DNA of 33,097 nt from Burkholderiaceae bacterium (GTDB lineage: Bacteria > Pseudomonadota > Gammaproteobacteria > Burkholderiales > Burkholderiaceae_C), in NCBI GenBank assembly GCA_030654805.1, contig JAURWR010000120.1, positions 1 to 33,097 on the forward strand. The letters run 5' to 3'. The notes under the pieces were generated by a model that was not told the DNA's origin, did no database searches, and was given only the letters and a program-made list of their open reading frames with translations. Positions within the stretch are counted from its first letter, which is position 1; every line of letters begins with the position of its first letter. Shown here piece by piece: positions 27,775 to 33,097 of the stretch. The translations under genes and the position numbers were made by a program.

Positions 27775-29073
27775 ATGCACATCAAAAGGTTCCACCGCTT
27801 GGGTTGCGCCGCCGCAGTGCTGGCAGCCGCCGCCAGCCTCGCGGTCGCCCAGACGCAGACCAACATTCATCGCGACGCAGCCACACGCAACGTGGGCAAC
27901 GACCCCTTCATGTTGCAATACGCGCGGGCCTTCTACTGCAACCTGGCCGATGACAACAATCAGATCGTCATCGCTTCCCGGGGGTGGAACAACACCACCG
28001 GCACTGGAGCGAACGCGCAGTACCGCATTCCCATGACCCAGATCTTCGACGATGTCTGGTTCGTGGGGAACCACTATGTCGGGCAGTACCTGATCAAGAC
28101 CCCAGATGGGCTCGTGCAGGTGGACGCCGCCAACAACGCCAACGAAGTAGCCACGTTCAACTACCCGGCCATGCAGGCACTGGGGCTGAGCGCCGCATTT
28201 CCACTGAAGGCTGTCCTGCTCACCCACGGCCATGGCGACCATGATGGCGGCGCGAACTGGTTGAAGACCAACGTCGGCACTGAGATCTTCCTCGGGTCGG
28301 CAGACGCCGCCGGCAAAGCCTATGCCCCGACGGCGATCGATTCGACTGATCTGTCCATGCGCCAGATGTCAGTCGGCGGAAAGAACTTCTGGATCCTGCC
28401 GACGCCCGGGCACACAAACGGGTCCACCTCCTCGGTGGTGGAAGTGCAGGATCACGGCAAGACGGTGCGTGTGCTCACCAATGGCGGTCAGTCGATGACG
28501 AACTCGATACCGGCGGTGGCGAACTATCTGGACTCGATCGAACGCACCTATGCCATGGTCAAGGCGCTGAAGGTGGAGGGCGTCATGACGCCGCACATTT
28601 ACTGGGATGGTGAAGGCCAGAAGATGAGAGAGATCCTCGCTTCGGGTCGGACCAACCCAAGCCAGCACGTGTACGGGCACGAGAGTGTGGTACGCCAGAT
28701 GGTCATTGCGCGCGAGTGCTCCGCAGCCTGGCTGACCCGCCTGGATGCAACCTTAGCGCTACCGGTCTGGCGCTACAACACGGTGGAGTTCGTGGGCGGT
28801 GCGCCTACGCCCACCAAGGTTACCGCCAAGGTCAAGAACGGCTGGGGGCCGCTGGTCAAACAGAAGGTCAAGTTCTCCGTCGAGGAGACCGGCGCTTCCT
28901 GCACGGCAACGACTGACGCCTACGGCGTGGCCTCGTGCGACGTGCGCCCGCTGCGCCCGCACAAAGACCGGATCACAGCAAGGTTCGAGGGCGCGGAGAC
29001 CGCTGACTTCGTCGACCTGCCGGCCGAAGCCACGGCATTGGTCTGCAGCAACGGCAACTGCAAGCCGCAGTAA
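27775..29073 (+). CDS. Exported metallo-beta-lactamase-fold hydrolase (B3-like) with C-terminal Ig-like domain
   Basis: A 432-aa secreted protein. The signal peptide ends near AVAQT (residue 26). The MBL domain covers about 88-290. Its zinc ligands are His151, His153, Asp155 and His156 (LLTHGHGDHDGG), His213 (LPTPGHTNGS) and His274 (VMTPHIYWDG), the same set as subclass B3 enzymes such as L1. The lead-in VWFVGNHYVGQYLIKTPDGLVQVDA also matches. Residues about 345-410 form an extra beta-rich Big_1/Ig-like domain (TKVTAKVKNGWGPLVKQ, later TTDAYGVASC) with Cys376 and Cys388, followed by a C-terminal Cys pair (424, 429). B3 enzymes normally lack this tail. CAGGAGA precedes the start. The real substrate is unknown; beta-lactam hydrolysis is not proven. 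Confidence 0.87.
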   Translation: MHIKRFHRLGCAAAVLAAAASLAVAQTQTNIHRDAATRNVGNDPFMLQYARAFYCNLADDNNQIVIASRGWNNTTGTGANAQYRIPMTQIFDDVWFVGNHYVGQYLIKTPDGLVQVDAANNANEVATFNYPAMQALGLSAAFPLKAVLLTHGHGDHDGGANWLKTNVGTEIFLGSADAAGKAYAPTAIDSTDLSMRQMSVGGKNFWILPTPGHTNGSTSSVVEVQDHGKTVRVLTNGGQSMTNSIPAVANYLDSIERTYAMVKALKVEGVMTPHIYWDGEGQKMREILASGRTNPSQHVYGHESVVRQMVIARECSAAWLTRLDATLALPVWRYNTVEFVGGAPTPTKVTAKVKNGWGPLVKQKVKFSVEETGASCTATTDAYGVASCDVRPLRPHKDRITARFEGAETADFVDLPAEATALVCSNGNCKPQ

Positions 29074-29102
29074 CGCTGATGGCCCCACGACTCGGGTCGG
29101 GT

Positions 29103-29969
29103 ATGCATGGACCTGCGCGGTGGCGCGTGGTGCTGGCGGCAGCTTGCACGCTGTTGGCCTCCTGCGCCAGCGAACCGGTGGTGACGCCCACCAACGTCGA
29201 GTTCCGGCCGGCGCCGCGGTCGACCCTCGCGACGCGGCGCGACCTGGACTTCTTCGTCGCCAAGTGGCAATCGGGCGCCGAGTCGACGACGTTACTGGCG
29301 CGAAAGCAGGATGGGGCGGCGCCGCGCCCGGTCGCCCGGCTGCTGCAGGTGCGACAGGGCCCGGAATTGCACCTGGCGGTGCAGCAACTGCCGCAGGCCT
29401 GGAGCGCGGCCGACCACACGGACCACGAGATCGCGGCGGTCGAGCAGTTGTATGCGCTGGTGCTCCGACAGGAGCCGAAGGCCCGCTACTGCCTGGGCAG
29501 TGGTGCTGGGTTGTGCGATGCCGCGCGAGACGGCGTGTCGCATCCCCAGGTGCTGCAGGCGCTTGCCGATCTCCGCGAGCGGGCGGTCGTTCGTGCCCCT
29601 GCGGCCTTGCCTTGGCAGGTGGTCCGGATGCAGGGAACTCCGACCCGATCGGGGGATGCAGACGTCGTCAGTGTGCGCGCCACGGGTCCCCAGGGGCCGC
29701 TGGAAGACGTGGCCATCTACTTCAACCGACCACCGCATTCGATCTGCGCTGCGCACACGCGGGCTGACGGGGTGGCGACCTGTCGGCTGGAGGACCAGCA
29801 TGGCGACGGAGACCAGCACGACCACGCAACGGTGGTCGTCGCGACCTTTCCCGGAGACGTGCGGCCGGACCGTGTGCTGCTGCCGACCACCTACGTCCTG
29901 CCGACTACCGCGGATTCGCTGCCGCCCGCCTTCGCCCGGCCGCTCTCGCTTCCGACCGGGAAGCCATGA
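29103..29969 (+). CDS. Predicted lipoprotein with C-terminal Ig-like domain related to that of the preceding enzyme
   Basis: About 288 aa (296 from the alternative ATG at 29079). The signal has a hydrophobic run and lipobox ending LLASC, so the mature protein is lipid-anchored. The middle part (about 55-180 in the longer form) is charged and mostly helical, with a Cys pair (YCLGSGAGLC), and resembles nothing I know. The end, about 195-270, aligns with the Ig-like tail of the upstream enzyme: GPL, then a Cys followed eleven residues later by GVA-T-C (SICAAHTRADGVATC). The gene starts only 5-29 bases after the enzyme stop and overlaps the next gene by four bases. This is a conserved-hypothetical type protein; its function is unassigned. 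A role as partner or anchor of the enzyme is inferred. Confidence 0.75.
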   Translation: MHGPARWRVVLAAACTLLASCASEPVVTPTNVEFRPAPRSTLATRRDLDFFVAKWQSGAESTTLLARKQDGAAPRPVARLLQVRQGPELHLAVQQLPQAWSAADHTDHEIAAVEQLYALVLRQEPKARYCLGSGAGLCDAARDGVSHPQVLQALADLRERAVVRAPAALPWQVVRMQGTPTRSGDADVVSVRATGPQGPLEDVAIYFNRPPHSICAAHTRADGVATCRLEDQHGDGDQHDHATVVVATFPGDVRPDRVLLPTTYVLPTTADSLPPAFARPLSLPTGKP

Positions 29970-30499
29970 TGCGCAGCACGGCCGCGCTTGACGGACAGTG
30001 CAAACGGCCCGTGGCATTTGTGGCAGTGGTGTTCCTCCTTGTGCTCGGGGCATTGGTCTACGTGGCGCTATGGCCGGTAGCGGAGGCCTTGCCGCCACCG
30101 CCAGGCCGGGTGCCCGTCACCGTGCACTCACCGGCCGCGAAAGCGTTGGCGGTGGTGCCGACGGCGGGCCCGGCGTCTGACTTGACTGGGACGCCGGCGG
30201 CGGTAGGGACCCTCCAGCCCATGGAACGCGCGCGATCTCGACCTGCGGACATGCCGTATCGGTTCGTCGGCAAGTCGGCATCGGGCGCCGAACCGTCGAT
30301 CGTGCTGTTCGGCCGGGGGCGCGTCGTGACCGTGCACGGCCCTCAACCGCTGGACGACGAATACGCCGTCGAGGCCGTGTTCGACGACTACCTTGTGCTC
30401 CGCCACGTGCCGACCGGTGCCGGGCAGTTTCTTGTGTTGACGCAGCGACAGCACGTGGTGGCGCCACCCCTAGACCCCGAGGACTCGCCCCGCGACTAG
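29966..30499 (+). CDS. Single-pass membrane protein with a possible GspC-like periplasmic domain
   Basis: A 177-aa protein with one N-terminal transmembrane helix (about 16-37, AFVAVVFLLVLGALVYVALW), a proline- and alanine-rich linker (42-90), and a small beta-rich domain (about 96-165: PYRFVGKSASGAEPSIVLF, then GRVVTVHGPQPLDDEYAVEAV). The pattern of a short hydrophobic FVG strand, a loop and a 'V.GP..LDDEY.V' turn resembles the homology region of GspC/PilP-type secretion or pilus-assembly proteins. I regard this as tentative. The start ATG overlaps the lipoprotein stop (ATGATG, 29966-29971), so it is translationally linked. It ends at TAG 30499. Confidence 0.7.
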   Translation: MMRSTAALDGQCKRPVAFVAVVFLLVLGALVYVALWPVAEALPPPPGRVPVTVHSPAAKALAVVPTAGPASDLTGTPAAVGTLQPMERARSRPADMPYRFVGKSASGAEPSIVLFGRGRVVTVHGPQPLDDEYAVEAVFDDYLVLRHVPTGAGQFLVLTQRQHVVAPPLDPEDSPRD

Positions 30500-30916
30500 A
30501 ACCGAGCCACGCCACGCCGCCAGTGTGAGCGCCGCACTCCGATGAAGGGTGTGCCGACTTTCGAAGTTTGCCCGGCCGATGCCGTGACCGCGTGCCGGTT
30601 TCACTTTCCTTGATCGCCCAGCTAGAACTCGCGTCAATGCTGTCCGAATAAATCAGGGATTTCCCATGAATGAATCTCTGCTTGACCCTCGGTGCGACGC
30701 GATCCCAGCCGTTGAATCAGGACCGCCCGCAAAGCGCTGCAGGGTGGCAGCAGCGCCAACAAGGGCGTTCTCCCATTGGCGAGCAATGCGAACAGTTTGC
30801 AGAGTCCCGTCCGACGCAGCCCGATACACCACAGGCGCCCGGAGATATCAACATGTTTTGCACCTCGAAGCACATCGCGGCCCGGCGCCTCTGCTGTCGT
30901 AACGCCTGCGCGACCC
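30500..30916. other. Non-coding gap before the second AraC gene
   Basis: 417 bases. The open frames (both strands) are short and without motifs. The sequence has a weaker GC bias than its neighbours and includes AATAAATCAGGGATTTCCC at about 30646-30664, which could be a decayed insertion-sequence terminus but has no second end. The AraC frame itself is open from 30776, so the real start may lie slightly upstream. Confidence 0.45.
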
Positions 30917-31984
30917 ATGCCCGATAGTTTCGCGACGGCCCACCGGGAGGTTCTGCCGACACTGCCAGCCGCTTACGTCAGGGATTTTCTGCAGGGGCTG
31001 GCAGTCTCACCGCAGGCCTTACAGGGGCTGCTGCATTTGTCGAACATCTCGCCGACACACTTGGCGCAACTGCACGGGCGTATCACGGCACATCAGTTCA
31101 GTGACTTGTTCAGAAATTTGGTTGTCTTGTTAGACGATGAAATGGTCGGCCTTTATGGTCGACCGTCGCGAAGCGGCACGCTAAAGGTGTTGTGTCTGCT
31201 CATGCTGTCTGCACCAACGCTGTACGTAGCGCTGCGGCGCTGGTTTCAGTACAGCCATGTTATCGATCATGGATCAGTTTGCAGTCTTTGGCGGGATGGT
31301 GGTATCGCCAGGTTTAGAATCGTGACGCTTCCACGTTTATCGCGCAACGTGCGCGCCATGCAGGAAATTCACCTCAAGGCGGTGCATGGTTTGAGTTCCT
31401 GGTTGATTGGCAAGCGTATTGAACTGCGCAGCGTGGATTTTAACTTTGCAGCGCCGGAGTATGCTACCGACAGCCTCTTTGCATTTTCAGGGCCGGTACG
31501 GTATAGCCAGCAATTCACCGAGATGACCTTTGCTGAAAGGTATCTTGACTGTGCCGTAAAACAACGGTCAATGTTGGAGCTTCGAGAACTTCTGGTCCGC
31601 GCGCCTTTGGACTGGCTTTTCATTCCGCCGAGCACCGGCAATACGGCGCACCGGGTTCGGGACGTCCTGCAGGCTAACTTGCACGATGATTTCGATATCA
31701 CTCGAACTGCGGCGATCTTGAATATATCGACCCGCACCCTGGTGCGCCGTTTACGCAACCAGAGTACCTCGTTTCAAGATGTGAAGGATGCATTGCGTCG
31801 GGAAATTGCCGTCGCCAAGCTCACGCGAAGTCAAGAGTCGCTGACCTCGATTGCTGCTGATCTTGGATTTTCGGGTGTGCCGGCTTTTCACCGCGCCTTC
31901 CGCCGTTGGACTAATTGCACACCGGGCGACTACAGGGAGGCGCGAGAAAGCAGCACGGCTAAAACCAGTCCGAGTCCTGAATAG
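30917..31984 (+). CDS. AraC-family transcriptional regulator (atypical composition)
   Basis: A 355-aa regulator of the same OruR-like architecture as the one at 16010-17086. The N-terminal effector domain (LQGLAVSPQALQGLLHLSNI, then RITAHQFSDLFRNLVVLLDDEM) is followed by a C-terminal double helix-turn-helix (ILNISTRTLVRRLRNQSTSF, then AADLGFSGVPAFHRAFRRWT). Codon use is clearly more AT-rich than in the rest of the window. ATG 30917 is one option; the frame is open from 30776 and no Shine-Dalgarno decides it. It has no obvious target gene next to it and sits beside insertion-sequence remnants, which suggests acquisition by transfer. Confidence 0.85.
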   Translation: MPDSFATAHREVLPTLPAAYVRDFLQGLAVSPQALQGLLHLSNISPTHLAQLHGRITAHQFSDLFRNLVVLLDDEMVGLYGRPSRSGTLKVLCLLMLSAPTLYVALRRWFQYSHVIDHGSVCSLWRDGGIARFRIVTLPRLSRNVRAMQEIHLKAVHGLSSWLIGKRIELRSVDFNFAAPEYATDSLFAFSGPVRYSQQFTEMTFAERYLDCAVKQRSMLELRELLVRAPLDWLFIPPSTGNTAHRVRDVLQANLHDDFDITRTAAILNISTRTLVRRLRNQSTSFQDVKDALRREIAVAKLTRSQESLTSIAADLGFSGVPAFHRAFRRWTNCTPGDYREARESSTAKTSPSPE

Positions 31985-32100
31985 GGGGTCAATTTCAGCT
32001 GCGATTCATCGCCCAGTCGGCGATCTATGGAGTTCGGTTGCAGCTACCGGATTCCTCGCTACATGACACCTGCCGTCACTGTTCTTGCTCTCGCCTGCTG

Positions 32101-32268
32101 GTGCGTGCGCGCCTGCGCCATCTGCAAGGGTTGGCAAGGGCCGCAGAGTTGGGCAGCGTGCAGCGTGCAGCCGAGGCGGTGAGGCTGACACAACCATCGA
32201 CCAGCCATGTGCTGGCCGATTTGGAGCGATTGATCGAGTGCAAACTCTTCGACCGCCATGCGCGTGCT
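32101..32268 (+). pseudogene. LysR-family regulator, N-terminal remnant (helix-turn-helix only)
   Basis: In frame from a possible GTG at 32101, the translation reads as a clean LysR DNA-binding domain: LRHLQGLARAAELGSVQRAA, then TQPSTSHVLADLERLIECKLF, ending FDRHARA. Homology stops abruptly at about 32268. What follows in this frame is the antisense of a transposase. The effector domain (about 200 residues) is missing, so the gene is broken. Confidence 0.75.
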
Positions 32269-32271
32269 GTG

Positions 32272-32607
32272 ACAGGCACGCCGATTGACCTCGATGCTCG
32301 CGGCGTCGACCACGATGTTGTCGATGCCTTGCTCGATCAGCCAACGGTGCAGCCACCAACCGTCGCGGCCGGCCCCGTAGCAGGAGTGGAACTTGCACTG
32401 GGCGCGCAGGCCGCAGCGCCTGCGAGCCTTGGTCAAACACGCCAGTGCGGCGACGGTATCGCCGGCATCCACGGTGTGTTGGCTCGGGCCGCGCCGTCCG
32501 TCGCTGAGGCTCAACTTCCACTTCTCGTCGGCCAACTCGAAGCTCACGTACAGCCCGACCTGGCTCGCCACATCCTGGCCTGGTGGGATTGTCCGGGTTG
32601 TCCGCAT
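32272..32607 (-). mobile_element. IS110-type transposase, N-terminal fragment
   Basis: On the minus strand, ATG at 32607 with AAGGAGG five bases upstream (32613-32619) starts a protein of IS110 type: GLYVSFELADEKWKLSLSDG, then HSCYGAGRDGWWLHRWLIEQ and GIDNIVVDAASIEVNRRA. Intact relatives continue RRAKTDRLD; here homology ends after NRRACHS, near 32272, where the LysR remnant begins on the other strand. Only about 112 of roughly 330-400 residues remain, so this copy is inactive. The intact ribosome site and upstream flank indicate that the element's 5' side is still present. Confidence 0.8.
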
Positions 32608-33097
32608 TTCCGCCTCCTTCCTTCAGAAGCTTGGAAATTGCCGTTGTAGTCCAACGGAGTCCCTGATCAGTTCCACATAGCAGCGTCCGGGTGACGAAAT
32701 CATGACCGCGAATTTCTTCGGGGTCGACTCCCGCTGACCGCGGGCAAGGACAGCGGTCAGTGAGCTCCCATTGCCCTCAATGTCTGCCATCTGGCGCGGC
32801 GGCAACCTCGCGGTCCCGGCCGTCTTCCGCCTTGCCCAGCGTCGGCAATGTTCTGGACCACCCGTGGCGTGAATGGCAAGTCAGATTGGCCCAAAAGGAT
32901 AGCGCGGAGAACAGAGCGATTCATAGACTTTTGAAACTGGTGCTCTCGGTTACTCAAAAGAGCATGCCATGACACAAGCCAAGAGACTTGCGCGCCACTG
33001 CCGGCGCTTGCAGGCGTATGTCTCCCGAAAGGAGAGGTCCAGCTTTCGAGCATGCAATCGAGCAAGGCGGTCGGCCAAGTCCGGTAGAACAGCAACC
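32608..33097. other. 5' flank of the transposase fragment, no gene seen
   Basis: About 490 bases to the window end. No convincing protein gene. The part next to the transposase (32608 to about 32800) would be the element's non-coding end; in IS110 elements this region can encode the bridge RNA. It contains the hairpin at 32734-32760. Beyond 32800 I see nothing I can name. Confidence 0.4.
32734..32760. repeat. Perfect hairpin upstream of the IS110-type transposase fragment
   Basis: CTGACCGC (32734-32741) pairs with GCGGTCAG (32753-32760) across an 11-base loop. It lies 127 bases upstream of the transposase start. It may be a structured piece of the element's non-coding end or a terminator. 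Confidence 0.45.

Noticed and set aside
30646-30664. AATAAATCAGGGATTTCCC as an insertion-sequence end
   Set aside because: It resembles some IS5-type ends, but there is no matching second end, target duplication or transposase nearby.
31985-32010. GGGGTCAATTTCAGCTGCGA as an IS21-type terminus
   Set aside because: Only a loose resemblance, with no IstA or IstB sequence adjacent.
32269-32649. The rest of the LysR-like frame as an effector domain
   Set aside because: It is the exact antisense of the IS110-type transposase fragment and has no LysR effector features.

Overview
The window is GC-rich DNA from a beta-proteobacterium, most likely order Burkholderiales. The clues are a heme O synthase/SCO pair next to rpoH with a CIRCE element, a Bug/TctC-type solute receptor, many LysR regulators, an IS110-type transposase fragment, and dense catabolic operons with ATGA start/stop overlaps. 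I cannot name the genus from sequence alone.

Layout. (1) 1-2324 is conserved core: the 3' part of ctaB, interrupted by an in-frame TAG, an overlapping SCO lipoprotein gene, a terminator, and convergent rpoH whose promoter lies inside a perfect CIRCE operator. (2) 2325-4468 is a gene-poor, mosaic stretch holding one credible small gene (3046-3438). (3) 4469-16022 is a nitrogen-compound catabolism region. It has a true ornithine cyclodeaminase on the plus strand. Convergent to it is an eight-gene minus-strand operon: M20 amidohydrolase, peptide-type ABC transporter (receptor, two permeases, fused double ATPase), amidase, Lrp-type regulator and a divergent OCD/mu-crystallin paralogue. A LysR gene is read divergently from the first gene. 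(4) 16010-23974 is an AraC regulator divergent from a seven-gene acyl-CoA operon: ligase, SCP2-type thiolase, two MaoC-type hydratase subunits, SDR, acyl-CoA dehydrogenase, AMACR-like racemase. This is the gene set expected for beta-oxidation of alpha-methyl-branched acyl-CoAs. (5) 24516-27695 is a LysR regulator divergent from a D-malate/tartrate dehydrogenase and a Bug-type receptor. (6) 27775-30499 is a compact three-gene module of exported proteins: a subclass-B3-like metallo-beta-lactamase fold enzyme with a C-terminal Ig-like domain, a lipoprotein with a related Ig-like domain, and a single-pass membrane protein with a possible GspC-like domain. (7) 30500-33097 is a less GC-rich accessory end: an AraC gene, a LysR N-terminal remnant and an IS110-type transposase fragment fused tail to tail with it.

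The least familiar part is the exported module at 27775-30499. Its first two proteins share a C-x11-C Ig-like domain, and the third gene overlaps the second, so they probably act together in the envelope. The region 3 and region 4 operons are made of known families, but their gene combinations suggest specific pathways (an N-acyl or amide-linked amino compound feeding ornithine/proline metabolism, and a methyl-branched acid) that could be tested. All functional calls come from reading translated motifs and gene order; no database search was run.
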